Of a DNA stretch of 64,000 nt, positions 1 to 8,428 are shown piece by piece. The DNA is taken from NCBI RefSeq assembly GCF_022179685.1, contig NZ_BPRB01000060.1:1-64000 (forward strand), read 5' to 3'. The stretch is from Methylobacterium trifolii. GTDB taxonomy: Bacteria > Pseudomonadota > Alphaproteobacteria > Rhizobiales > Beijerinckiaceae. The notes under the pieces are model-generated. The model searched no databases. It saw only the letters and a program-made list of their open reading frames with translations, and was not told where the DNA came from. Position 1 is the stretch's first letter; each line of letters begins with the position of its first letter. The position numbers and the translations under genes are program-made.

Positions 1-792
1 GCCGGCGAGCCGAACCCGCTTGAGCCTCTTCCCGTCGAGGGCGAGGTCGGAACGCGGGCGGACGTTGAACAGGGTGTAGCCGTGGGCGTTGGCGACCATC
101 GTGCGCACCACCTCCTGATGGGCGGAGCGTGCCACGACCTTGGGCTGCAGGCCCTCGGCCATGAAGAGGGCGAGGAAGTATTCGCGGCTCAGCGGCAGGT
201 CGAGCAGGATCATCGGCTCGTCGACGAGGTCGGCCAACGCCACCGCCGCGTGGTCCGCGATCGGATGCCCCTCCGCCACCAGCACGTGCGGCGGCAGATC
301 GACGAGCGGGGTGAAGTGAATGTCCTCGGGCACGTAAAGGTCGTAGGTCAGCGCGACCTCGGTCTCGGAGCGGCGCAAGCCCGTGATGAGCTGTTCCTGG
401 TCGCCCTCGACGTAACGGATCTGCGCGGCGGGGAAGGCCGTGGTGAAGGCGTGGGCGAGTTCGGGCACCAGCATCGGCGCGAGCGTCACCATGCAGCCGA
501 GCGAGAGAGGCCCCCGCACCTGCCCGCCGGTTTCGGAGGCCAGGGTGTAGAGGCTCTCGGCCTGTTCCACGACGGCTTTGGCCTCGCGCAGCACCTCGCG
601 CCCGATGGGCGTCAGCGAGAGCCCCTGCGCGTGGTGGCGGACGAAGAGCTGCACCGAGAGCTCCCGCTCCAAGTGGGCGATGGCCGTCGAGATCGAGGGC
701 TGCGAGATGTGGATGCGCTCGGAGGCGAGCGTAATGCTGCCGGTCTGGCCGGCGGCGATGAAATACTCGAGTTGGCGCAGGGTGAACCGCAT
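1..792 (-). CDS. LysR-family transcriptional regulator (3' end outside window)
   Basis: The minus strand reads open from an ATG at 792 to the window edge, giving about 264 residues of a protein usually near 300. It starts MRFTLRQLEYF and shows the LysR winged helix over residues 1-60, with recognition helix ASERIHISQPSISTAI. A PBP2-type effector domain follows (GPLSLGCMVTLAPMLVPELA). It probably controls neighbouring genes in response to a small ligand. It lies 59 bp downstream of the DUF1028 gene on the same strand, so it could be co-transcribed with the RidA/DUF1028 pair, which is unusual for LysR autoregulation. The C-terminus cannot be seen. The family call is secure; target and ligand are unknown. 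Confidence 0.9.
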   Translation of the reverse strand, partial: MRFTLRQLEYFIAAGQTGSITLASERIHISQPSISTAIAHLERELSVQLFVRHHAQGLSLTPIGREVLREAKAVVEQAESLYTLASETGGQVRGPLSLGCMVTLAPMLVPELAHAFTTAFPAAQIRYVEGDQEQLITGLRRSETEVALTYDLYVPEDIHFTPLVDLPPHVLVAEGHPIADHAAVALADLVDEPMILLDLPLSREYFLALFMAEGLQPKVVARSAHQEVVRTMVANAHGYTLFNVRPRSDLALDGKRLKRVRLAG

Positions 793-851
793 CCGCCGCC
801 CTCAGCGAGCAGCCAGGCCGACTCGAAGGCGGCCGCGCGTCCCGTCCTCGT

Positions 852-1526
852 TCATAGGTCGCCCGGCACGCCATAGCTCGGCGCGGCGGTCGGGTCGAGG
901 GCGCGGGTGACGTAGGCGTCCAGCTGCGGCCGATAGAGATCCCACAGCGTGGCGAGCGCCGCGATCGGGCAATCCTCCGTCCAGTCGACGCGCAGGTCCG
1001 CCACGGGCCACGCGACCTCGCGCACCAGCATCAACCCGGCCGAATGGACCGGGCCGGCCTCGCCGCCGGCCGCCAGTGCCGCCCGCATGGCGGTGAGCAG
1101 GCGGTCGCCGAGATGGCCGGATGCGCCGAGGAAGGCGTCGACCATCGCCCGGGGGACGCCCGCATCCGCGAGGAGATTGCCGCCGCAGGCGACGTCGGCG
1201 GCGCGCGCCTCCCCCCAGATGCCGAGCGCTTTGGGGCCCGAATGGATCGCCGCGCCGCCGCCGGCGTCCACGGCGAGCACCTGGCGGTACTCCATCGGCC
1301 CGCCGGTCCGCCGCAGCACGGCGATGGCTTCGGCGGCGTCGGCGCCGAGCGCCATCAGGTCGAGGGCGCGGCGACCCAGCGCCGGGTCGGTCACGTTCTG
1401 GCTCGCGACCGCGCCGATCCCCGCCCGGGCATGGGCACAGCGCGCCGCCACCGCGGGCGAGGAGGACGAGACGGCGACCCCGAACATGCCGGTCGACGCA
1501 CAGCGCGCCACGATCGAGAAGGTCAT
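852..1526 (-). CDS. DUF1028 family protein (Ntn-hydrolase-like)
   Basis: This 224-residue protein begins MTFSIVARC, the usual DUF1028 N-terminus, followed by the family pattern of a Gly/Ala-rich sheet with GVAVSSSSPAVAARC and GIGAVASQNVTDP. The family is thought to have an Ntn-hydrolase-like fold and is often found next to RidA and peptide or amide catabolism genes; its reaction is not established. The start at 1526 is preferred over an in-frame ATG at 1571 because it forms an ATGA overlap with the stop of the upstream RidA gene, implying translational coupling. The nearby M20 deacylase suggests a role in degrading an N-acylated or amide compound, which is inference. Confidence 0.85.
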   Translation of the reverse strand: MTFSIVARCASTGMFGVAVSSSSPAVAARCAHARAGIGAVASQNVTDPALGRRALDLMALGADAAEAIAVLRRTGGPMEYRQVLAVDAGGGAAIHSGPKALGIWGEARAADVACGGNLLADAGVPRAMVDAFLGASGHLGDRLLTAMRAALAAGGEAGPVHSAGLMLVREVAWPVADLRVDWTEDCPIAALATLWDLYRPQLDAYVTRALDPTAAPSYGVPGDL

Positions 1527-1945
1527 GCGTCCTCCGGGATGACCGCGATGGCGTCGATCTCGACGAGCCATTCGGGCCGGGCGAGCGCGGAGACCACGAT
1601 CCCGGTCGAGACCGGATGGACACCCTTCAGCCAGCGTCCGACCGCACGGTAGACCGGCTCGCGATAGCGCGGGTCGACGAGGTAGATCGTGATCTTGCAG
1701 ACATGCTCAAGCTTCGAGCCGGCCTCGTCCAGCAGCATCGCGATATTGGCCATCGCCTTTTCGGCTTGACCGGCCGCGTCGCCGAGCGCGACGCTCTCGG
1801 AAGTGTCGAGGTCCTGGCCGATCTGCCCGCGCACGAAGACCATCTGACCCCGAGCCACCACGGTCTGGCAGAGGTCGTTGTCGAGCTGCTGCTCCGGATA
1901 GGTGTCGCGCGTGTTGAAAGGTCGGATCCGCTTGTGGATGGTCAT
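1523..1945 (-). CDS. RidA family enamine/imine deaminase-like protein
   Basis: This 140-residue protein has the YjgF/YER057c/UK114 fold signature: a central VFVRGQIGQDLD strand, QAEKAMANIAMLLDEAG helix and KITIYLVDPRYREPVYRAVGRWL. RidA proteins hydrolyse reactive enamine/imine intermediates released by PLP enzymes, or act as related deaminases. The family's catalytic Arg is normally in the (V/I)R..Y segment; the DPRYREPVY region here is compatible with that, but subgroup cannot be settled by eye. It is translationally coupled to DUF1028 by an ATGA overlap at 1523-1526. Its upstream region (1946-2321) separates it from a divergent M20 deacylase, so the two transcription units may share a regulatory region. 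Confidence 0.9.
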   Translation of the reverse strand: MTIHKRIRPFNTRDTYPEQQLDNDLCQTVVARGQMVFVRGQIGQDLDTSESVALGDAAGQAEKAMANIAMLLDEAGSKLEHVCKITIYLVDPRYREPVYRAVGRWLKGVHPVSTGIVVSALARPEWLVEIDAIAVIPEDA

Positions 1946-2321
1946 CGGGTCGTTCCTACCTCCTGCGAGAACGGCGGACGAGGATTAGCGATGCGCCACG
2001 GACGGCGCGGGGTGACTGACCGAGACGTTGACCATTCGTCGAAAACCTCGGCTGCCACCAGAACAGCCGTCCGGGCGAAGGATGCGTTCTATCATTCGAT
2101 ACATTCGAACCGACCAGACCGATACGCCGGTGTCGAGGCTTGAGAACACCGAGGATATCGTTCCAATCGTTCACAACAACAAGCACTTGCCGGGGTCGTG
2201 GTTCGGAAAATCCGAAGCCACCGACCGCGCCGTGCCGGCCGCGGACACCGGTGTTCGTGTTGTCTCCGGTGAGAGCCGACCGTAACGATCCGATCCAATC
2301 AGATGCACGCGGAATCCGCCG
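1946..2321. promoter_or_regulatory. Divergent intergenic region between RidA and ArgE-like genes
   Basis: These 376 bases separate the minus-strand RidA gene from the plus-strand M20 deacylase, so both promoters should lie here. No gene is evident; short open frames on both strands lack ribosome sites and recognisable content. A perfect 10-bp palindrome ACACCGGTGT is at 2245-2254, and the stretch around 2085-2190 is clearly AT-richer than its surroundings. The palindrome could be an operator, but there is no independent support for that. Confidence 0.4.
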
Positions 2322-3494
2322 ATGGTCATGGCTGTTACAGTACCACAGGCACTCGCCGAGACGTTGGAGAGACTCGTCGCCTTCGATACCGTCAGCGCCC
2401 GAAGCAACCTTGCGCTTGTCGACTACGTCGAGGATCTCGCCCGCGCGAACGGGGCGGAGACTGACCGGGTGCCCTCGGAAACCGGCGACAAGGCGGCCCT
2501 CTGGATCACCATCGGTCCGCGCGACGTGCCAGGTTACGTTCTATCCGGGCATAGCGACGTGGTGCCGGTCGACGGTCAGGCCTGGTCGAGCGACCCGTTC
2601 CGGCTGACCCTGCGAGACGGGCGCCTCTACGGACGCGGCACCTCGGACATGAAAGGGTTCGTCGCCGTCTGCGTGGCGTTGATGCCCGAGATGGCGGCGG
2701 CCCGACTGAGGCGTCCCATCCACATCGCCCTCTCCTACGACGAGGAGGTCGGCTGCCGCGGCGTGCGCCCACTGATCGCGCGGATGCGCGAACGGGGCGT
2801 GCGCCCTCTCGGATGCTTCGTGGGTGAACCGACCGAGATGGGTGTCGTCCTCGGCCACAAGGGCAAATGCGCTGCGCGCCTCACCTTCCGCGGACGTGCC
2901 TGCCACTCGGCGCTGGCACCGCGTGGGGTCAACGCCGTCGAGTTCGCCGCCCGCTTCATCGACCATGTCCGCTTGAGCGCCGAGCGGCTTGCCCGCGAGG
3001 GCGCCCGCGATCCGCTCTACGACGTGCCGCACACCACAGGACTCTGCAGCGTCGTCGGCGGCGGTACGGCGCTCAACATCGTGCCGGATACCTGCACCGT
3101 GGAATTCGAGTATCGCGCCATCGCGGCGGACGATGCGGGTGGACTGGTCGCGGCTGCGACCACGTACGCGACCGAGGTATTGGGCGCCGAGATGGCCGCA
3201 CGCGACCCCGCATGCGGCGTCACGGTCGAGCCGCTCGTCGATTATCCGGGGCTCGACCTCGACCCGCACGCGGACCTCGCGAAGCTGGCCAAGCGACTGG
3301 CCGGCCGCGACGGGCACGCCAAGGTTTCCTACGGGACCGAGGCGGGTCTGTTTCAGACGTCAGGCGAGGTGCCGGCCGTGGTGATCGGCCCAGGCGCGAT
3401 GGCGCGCGCCCACAAGGCGGACGAGTACGTGATGCCGGACGAGCTGGAAACGTGCGCCGGCTTCATCCGGCGGTTGGTCGCCGAGTCGTGCTGA
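2322..3494 (+). CDS. argE: M20 family deacylase, acetylornithine deacetylase (ArgE)-like
   Basis: A 390-residue zinc peptidase of the M20/ArgE/DapE group. The metal ligands are visible: SGHSDVVPVDG (His77), GRGTSDMKG (Asp109) and SYDEEVGC (catalytic Glu141, ligand Glu142), then GEPTEM and the dimerisation domain FRGRACHSA. The C-terminal SYGTEAGLFQ and the late His in ARAHKADEY match the last metal-binding segment of ArgE. Members hydrolyse N-acetylornithine or other N-acyl amino acids. Given the RidA/DUF1028 neighbours and several importers nearby, a catabolic N-acyl amino acid or peptide substrate is as likely as arginine synthesis. Start 2322 is followed by a second possible ATG two codons later. 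Confidence 0.85.
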   Translation: MVMAVTVPQALAETLERLVAFDTVSARSNLALVDYVEDLARANGAETDRVPSETGDKAALWITIGPRDVPGYVLSGHSDVVPVDGQAWSSDPFRLTLRDGRLYGRGTSDMKGFVAVCVALMPEMAAARLRRPIHIALSYDEEVGCRGVRPLIARMRERGVRPLGCFVGEPTEMGVVLGHKGKCAARLTFRGRACHSALAPRGVNAVEFAARFIDHVRLSAERLAREGARDPLYDVPHTTGLCSVVGGGTALNIVPDTCTVEFEYRAIAADDAGGLVAAATTYATEVLGAEMAARDPACGVTVEPLVDYPGLDLDPHADLAKLAKRLAGRDGHAKVSYGTEAGLFQTSGEVPAVVIGPGAMARAHKADEYVMPDELETCAGFIRRLVAESC

Positions 3495-3503
3495 AACGAC
3501 CGC

Positions 3504-4112
3504 TCAATCCTGCGGCGTCGTGCGCTGCATCGACGGACGCTGGCTGAACGTCTCGTACCACGCGGCCGCCGCGGGCCGGCCGGCGCGCCAGCCGAGATCG
3601 GGGAAGCGGAAATCGAGGTAGCCGAGGGCGCAGCCCGTCGCGACCGCGCCGATGTCGAGCCCACCTACAGGCTCGGCGAGCGTCGCCTCGATCCGGTCGA
3701 GGGCGGCGGTGATCTTCGCGATCTGGCCCGCCTCCCAAAGGTCCCAGCGCGCGGCCGCCGGCCGTAGCACGCGCTCGTAGCGAAGCAGCAGCGCGGCATC
3801 GAGCAGTCCGTCCGCCAGAGCCTGGCGGGCGAGCGCGTCCCAGCGGGCATCGCCCTCCGGGAACAGGCGAGGGCCGGAGGCGCGCGCATCGAGATATTCG
3901 CAGATCACCCGGCTGTCGAACAACGCGGTTCCATCCGCGATGACGAGGGTCGGGACCTTGCCGAGCGGGTTGTGGCGAACCGTCTCCGGGTTGCGCTCGG
4001 TCGGCGTGGCGGCGACCGGCACCGTCTCGATCGCCGCGGCCTGACCGGTCTCGTGGGCGACGACCAGGACCTTCCGGACGTAAGGCGAGGTTCGCGCGTA
4101 GAGGAGCTTCAT
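3504..4112 (-). CDS. Glutathione S-transferase family protein
   Basis: This 202-residue protein begins MKLLYARTSPYVRKV, a thioredoxin-fold GST N-terminus with Ser9 in the catalytic position. The cis-proline loop GKVPTLV and the GSH gamma-glutamyl contact DSRVICEYLDA follow, with a helical C-terminal domain to residue 202. GSTs conjugate or reduce electrophiles using glutathione in the cytoplasm. It is convergent with the M20 gene (9 bp apart) and starts 45 bp downstream of the ABC ATPase gene on the same strand. It may be the last gene of that operon, though a functional link is not obvious. Confidence 0.9.
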   Translation of the reverse strand: MKLLYARTSPYVRKVLVVAHETGQAAAIETVPVAATPTERNPETVRHNPLGKVPTLVIADGTALFDSRVICEYLDARASGPRLFPEGDARWDALARQALADGLLDAALLLRYERVLRPAAARWDLWEAGQIAKITAALDRIEATLAEPVGGLDIGAVATGCALGYLDFRFPDLGWRAGRPAAAAWYETFSQRPSMQRTTPQD

Positions 4113-4157
4113 GGGGGCATGGTCCTGTCACGGGTCCGAACGACCCGGCAATCCGCA

Positions 4158-5303
4158 TCACGGCTCGGGCGGGAAGGCGACGAGCCCCCCTTGCGGCACG
4201 AGGATGCCGACCGGAGTCCCGGGTGCGTAGGTGGCCAGAGCCCCTTGTCCCGGCATTCGCACGAGGACGCGCCCGCCGTCTGCGAGGTCGGCATACAGGT
4301 CGATGTGGGAGCCCTGGTAGACGAGGGCCGCGACGCAGGCCGGCAGGCTTCCCGCCTCGCCGGCGGGACGCACGCCGAGATGATCCGGCCGCACGAACAC
4401 GTCGACCTCGGCGCCCGCCGCGCAGTCGCGCAAGGCCGTCGCCTCGACGTCGCGGCGCAGGTCGCGAATGGCGACCGTGGCGCGCTCGCCCGCACAGGCC
4501 TCGAGGCGGCCGGGCAGGCGGTTCACGTCGCCGATGAACCCCGCCACGAAGCGGTCCTGCGGATGACGATAGACTTGGTCCGGCGTGCCGACCTGACGGA
4601 CCCGGCCGGCCGACATCACCACGATCCGGTCCGACATGCTCAGCGCCTCGCCCTGGTCGTGGGTGACGAAGACCGTCGTCACTCCGAGCCGGCGCTGGAT
4701 CTCCTTCAACTCGACCTGCATCGACCCACGCAGGTTCTTGTCCAGCGCCGAGAACGGCTCGTCGAGCAGCAGCACCTTCGGCTGGATGACGAGGGCGCGG
4801 GCGAGGGCCACGCGCTGCTGCTGCCCCCCGGAGAGCTGGCGCGGGGAGCGGTCGGCGAAACCCGACAGCTTCACGAGGGCGAGGGCCTCGTCCACGCGTC
4901 GGGCGATCTCCCGCTTCGGGACGCCGCGCATGCGCAAGCCGTAGCCGACGTTCTTGGCGACGTTCATGTGCGGGAACAGGGCGTAGTTCTGGAAGACGAT
5001 GCCGATCTCGCGCTCGTAGGGGGGCGTGGCGGTGACGAGGTCGCCGCCAATGAAGATCTCGCCCGCATCCGCCTCCAGGAAGCCCGCCATCAGGTTGAGC
5101 AGGGTGGTCTTGCCGCAGCCGGAGGGCCCGAGCAGAGTCAGGAACTCGCCCTGCTCCACCTGCAGCCAGGTCTCCTCCAGCGCGGTCACGGCGCCGAAGC
5201 GCTTCACCACGCCGTCGAGCCGCACCGCCGGGGTGCCCCGTGGGCTCGCGGAGGTGCCGGGCGGGCGCGCCGGCAGGGAGAGGTCAGCGGCCTTGCTCAA
5301 CAT
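4158..5303 (-). CDS. potA: Pot-type ABC importer ATP-binding protein
   Basis: A 381-residue ATPase of the spermidine/putrescine (PotA/FbpC-like) class. Walker A GPSGCGKTT is at 59-67, the signature LSGGQQQRVALARAL begins at 157, Walker B LLLDEP is at 178-183, and a TOBE-like C-terminal domain covers roughly 250-381. It powers the importer formed with the two permeases and binding protein upstream. Its start overlaps the end of the second permease gene by 20 bp. The first 25 residues are Pro/Ala-rich and precede the usual family start, so a later start is possible. The polyamine annotation is by family resemblance; the real substrate may be another cationic or amino-acid-like compound. Confidence 0.88.
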   Translation of the reverse strand: MLSKAADLSLPARPPGTSASPRGTPAVRLDGVVKRFGAVTALEETWLQVEQGEFLTLLGPSGCGKTTLLNLMAGFLEADAGEIFIGGDLVTATPPYEREIGIVFQNYALFPHMNVAKNVGYGLRMRGVPKREIARRVDEALALVKLSGFADRSPRQLSGGQQQRVALARALVIQPKVLLLDEPFSALDKNLRGSMQVELKEIQRRLGVTTVFVTHDQGEALSMSDRIVVMSAGRVRQVGTPDQVYRHPQDRFVAGFIGDVNRLPGRLEACAGERATVAIRDLRRDVEATALRDCAAGAEVDVFVRPDHLGVRPAGEAGSLPACVAALVYQGSHIDLYADLADGGRVLVRMPGQGALATYAPGTPVGILVPQGGLVAFPPEP

Positions 5304-6102
5304 TCAGCACCTTGCCGAGCCCGAGGAACGTGTTGGCGACGGTCAGGAGCGCGGCCGTCACCGCGATGTAGATCACCGAGACCGCCGCCAGCGTCGGGTC
5401 CGCGAACTCGCGGACGTAGCCGTACATCGCCACCGGCAGGGTCTGGGTCGCCTGGCCCGTCACGAAGAGCGAGGCCGTGAACTCGTTGAAGGACAGGATC
5501 GCGGCAAACAGCCAGCCGCTGACGAGGCCGGGCGCGAGGAGCGGCAGGGTGATCGTCCCGAGCACGCGGCCCGGCCGGGCGCCGAGGCTCGCCGCGGCGA
5601 GCTCCAGCCGCTCGTCGATGTTCTGCAGCGAGATGTAGACGCTCCGGATCACGAAGGGCAGCACCACGATGACGTGGGTGACCACCACCACGGGAAAGCC
5701 CCGCGCCGCGCCGATTCCGGTGGCCAGAACCAGCAGGCCCAGGCCGATGGTGAAGTGCGGCACGATCAGCGGCGAGAGCAGCACGCCCTCCAGACCCGCC
5801 TTGAAGCGGAAGGCGTAGCGCTTCAGGGCGATCGCGAAGCCGGTGCCGACGGCCAGCGCGATGGTGGAGGCCCAGGCGGTGACGACGAGGCTGTTCCACA
5901 GGCCCGTCTGGAAGTCGCGGTAGGTCAGCGCCCGAGTGAACCAGCGCGTCGAGTATTTGGCCGGCGGGAAGCTCAGGATCGCCCGGTCGTTGAAGGCGGC
6001 GAGCGTCACCACGAAGGCCGGCAGCACGATGAAGGCGAGGATCAGCCCGACGAGGAGCTTGCCCGAGATCCCGAGGACCCGGCTGCGGAGGCCGCGGCGC
6101 AT
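5284..6102 (-). CDS. potC: Pot-type ABC importer permease (PotC-like)
   Basis: A 272-residue inner-membrane permease with about six hydrophobic spans. Its cytoplasmic EAA loop is visible in ELAAASLGARPGRVLGTITL, the segment that contacts the ATPase. The start at 6102 (MRRGLRSRV) was chosen because ATG overlaps the stop of the upstream permease as TGATG, and the positive N-terminus precedes the first span directly. A further in-frame ATG at 6153 would add a basic, low-complexity leader and is less likely. The gene overlaps the downstream ATPase gene by 20 bp. Confidence 0.88.
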   Translation of the reverse strand: MRRGLRSRVLGISGKLLVGLILAFIVLPAFVVTLAAFNDRAILSFPPAKYSTRWFTRALTYRDFQTGLWNSLVVTAWASTIALAVGTGFAIALKRYAFRFKAGLEGVLLSPLIVPHFTIGLGLLVLATGIGAARGFPVVVVTHVIVVLPFVIRSVYISLQNIDERLELAAASLGARPGRVLGTITLPLLAPGLVSGWLFAAILSFNEFTASLFVTGQATQTLPVAMYGYVREFADPTLAAVSVIYIAVTAALLTVANTFLGLGKVLNVEQGR

Positions 6103-6965
6103 CAATGGCCTCCCAGGGCTTCGAGGGGCCGGGCGGCGCGGCGCACGACCCACATCGTGCCCAGCGCCAGGACGAGGCCGGCGAGGCTCAGGGACGCCGC
6201 GACCGGGAAGTTGAAGGAGGAGAGGCCCAGCTGGTAGACCAGCGTCGAGACCACGCTGACCTTGCCGCCGCCGATCACCTGGGGCGTGGCGAAGGCGCTG
6301 AAGGTCCAGGCGAAGGCGGTGGTGAAGCCCGCCACCACACCCGGCATCGAGAGCGGCAGGGTCACGGTGAGGAAGGCGCGCACCGGCCCGGCCCCGAGGC
6401 TCTGGGCGGCGCGCTCGTAGTCACGGTCGATATGGGCGAGCGCTGCCGCCAGCATGATGACCATCACCGGCAGCGTCACGTGGACGAGGGCGATGATGAC
6501 CCCGAACTCGGTGAACATGAGCTGGATCGGCCGCTCGATCACTCCGATCTGGCGTAAGGTTGCGTTGACGAAGCCGGTATTGCCGAGCACCACGGTCCAG
6601 GCATAGGTGCGCACCACCTCGCCGAGGAAGAGTGGCGTCACCGCTGTCACGAGGATGATGGACTTCAGCAGGATCGAGCGGGTGCGCACCAGCGCGTAGG
6701 CGACGGGGTAGCCGACGACCAGGGTGATCAGCGCCGTCTCGAAGCAGATGAGCACCGTGTCGCGCAGCGCGCGCAGCACGATCGGGCGGCCGAGGTCCGC
6801 GAAGTTCTCCAGAGTGAACCCGCCGACGTCGAGGGAGCCCGGCACGTAGGCTTGAAGGCTGTAGCGCAGGATCGCGGCCATGGCGGCGACGATCGCGGCG
6901 GCCACCAGCACGGCCGGGGTCACGAACAGGGGAAGGAAGGGTCGTCGGCGGATCGCGGGTCTCAT
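6102..6965 (-). CDS. potB: Pot-type ABC importer permease (PotB-like)
   Basis: A 287-residue integral membrane protein with a first transmembrane span at about residues 10-32 (LPLFVTPAVLVAAAIVAAMA) and a typical EAA loop, YERAAQSLGAGPVRAFLTV. It pairs with the PotC-like permease to form the translocation pore. It is the first permease gene after the binding-protein gene, which ends 183 bp upstream. That spacing is longer than elsewhere in the operon and could hold a second promoter or an mRNA-processing site, as is common after binding-protein genes. Confidence 0.88.
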   Translation of the reverse strand: MRPAIRRRPFLPLFVTPAVLVAAAIVAAMAAILRYSLQAYVPGSLDVGGFTLENFADLGRPIVLRALRDTVLICFETALITLVVGYPVAYALVRTRSILLKSIILVTAVTPLFLGEVVRTYAWTVVLGNTGFVNATLRQIGVIERPIQLMFTEFGVIIALVHVTLPVMVIMLAAALAHIDRDYERAAQSLGAGPVRAFLTVTLPLSMPGVVAGFTTAFAWTFSAFATPQVIGGGKVSVVSTLVYQLGLSSFNFPVAASLSLAGLVLALGTMWVVRRAARPLEALGGH

Positions 6966-7148
6966 GATGCCTTCGGGATCGTCGGACGCGGTAGGCGCCG
7001 GATGCCCGTCCCCGTAAGGAACCGAGCGGATTTCGCGGCCCTTCCGAGCCGCTTTCCCGCCCCTGTCGGCCGTCTCCTTCGCGGCGCGGCCCGCGCTCCG
7101 CCTCTCAGCATGGGGCCAGGGCGGGACTGGCGGACCCGGGCATCGCGC

Positions 7149-8183
7149 TCAGCGCGCCATGATGTTCTCAGTGAACCACTTGCGCCAGAGGGCGGTCTTC
7201 TCGGCCCTGAGCTTCGGGTCGATGTTGATGGCCTGGGTCTTCCACTGCTCGGGCGTCGTGAACACGCCCGGCAGCTTGGCGGTCTCGGGATCGACCTTGG
7301 CGTTCGTGACGGTGGGGCTGCCCTTCTTGAGCTCCGCGATCTTGGCCTGCACCGTGGGATCGAGGGCGATGTTGATGAACTTGTAGGCCAGCTCCGCCTT
7401 CCTGGAGCCCGTGTTGATCGCCACCGTGTCGATGCCCAGCACCCCGCCTTCCTTCGGGATCACCACGGTGATCGGCACGTCCTGTCCCTTCATGTAATAG
7501 GCGTTCATGGTCAGCACGACCTGGACGGGCGTCTCGCCGGTGGCGATGAGCTGCTGGCTGTTGGCGTCGTTGGTGTAGAAGGCCCGGAAGTTGGGCTTCA
7601 GCGCCTCGAGCTTGGCCTGCCCCTTCTCCCAGGTGGCCGGGTCGCCGCCCGAGAGCAGCGCCGAGACGGCGATGATGTGGCTCGGATCGAAATCGGGAGC
7701 GGCGAGGCTGTTCTTGAGCCTCGGGTCCCAGAGATCGGCCCAGGAGCCGAAGGTCATCCCCTTCGGCAACAGGTCGGCCCGGTAGCCGATCGTGTAGACA
7801 TAGCCCCAGGTGCCGATATGTGCGGGGCTGATCCTGGCCTGGTCGACGAGGTTGCGCGCATTCGGGATCTTCGAGAAGTCGAGGGTCTCGAACAATCCGT
7901 CGTTGACGTAGAGCCAGCCGACATGCGCGGTCGTGAAGGTGACGTCGCTCTCGGGCGAACCCTTGGCGAGCTTGGCCTTGTTCAACCTGTCGATCGTGCC
8001 GCCGGTGATGTACTCGACCTCGGCGCCGGTCTCGGCCTTGAACTTCGCGGCGATGGCCTCGTCGATCAGATCGCGGAAGCTGCCGCCCCAGGTGCTGACG
8101 ACGAGTTTCTCGGCCGCCTGCACCGGTATGATCGACGCGATCAGGGCCGAGACGGCGAAGAAGGAGGCCCGCAATGATGTCAC
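7149..8183 (-). CDS. potD: Extracellular solute-binding protein of Pot-type ABC importer (PotD-like)
   Basis: This 344-residue periplasmic protein has a signal peptide with likely cleavage after VQAA (about residue 24) and a type II binding-protein opening, KLVVSTWGGSFRDLIDEA. Motifs VIPKEGGVLGIDTVAI and AYKFINIALDP are typical of PotD and related family 1/8 solute-binding proteins. It captures the substrate and delivers it to the PotBC-like permease. It is the promoter-proximal gene of the four-gene minus-strand operon; the 245-bp region upstream (8184-8428) contains no gene and should hold its promoter. Substrate identity cannot be read from sequence. Confidence 0.88.
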   Translation of the reverse strand: MTSLRASFFAVSALIASIIPVQAAEKLVVSTWGGSFRDLIDEAIAAKFKAETGAEVEYITGGTIDRLNKAKLAKGSPESDVTFTTAHVGWLYVNDGLFETLDFSKIPNARNLVDQARISPAHIGTWGYVYTIGYRADLLPKGMTFGSWADLWDPRLKNSLAAPDFDPSHIIAVSALLSGGDPATWEKGQAKLEALKPNFRAFYTNDANSQQLIATGETPVQVVLTMNAYYMKGQDVPITVVIPKEGGVLGIDTVAINTGSRKAELAYKFINIALDPTVQAKIAELKKGSPTVTNAKVDPETAKLPGVFTTPEQWKTQAINIDPKLRAEKTALWRKWFTENIMAR

Positions 8184-8428
8184 GTCAGTTGTTCCTTATC
8201 GATAGGATCGACTGATGAAACCTCGCAAGCAAAGTGCCAATTGCTCAAGCCGAAGGCTGGACGGCAACGTCACCCACTATACATGCGGCCAGTTTCATTG
8301 TTCGGTCTCGGCTCGGCACGAAAAACTAGATGGCTGGGCGGCCCCATAAAGTACGATTTGCGGAGGCGTCTGGATCGGAAATTTTGATGCAGGGCGCCCA
8401 TGCACGGCGACGGTCGTCGCGCACGTCG

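Noticed and set aside
3972-6237. Long plus-strand open frames (3972-5480 and 5026-6237) opposite the Pot operon
   Set aside because: They are His/Arg/Gly-rich products of antisense high-GC sequence. The minus strand encodes complete, motif-bearing ABC proteins.
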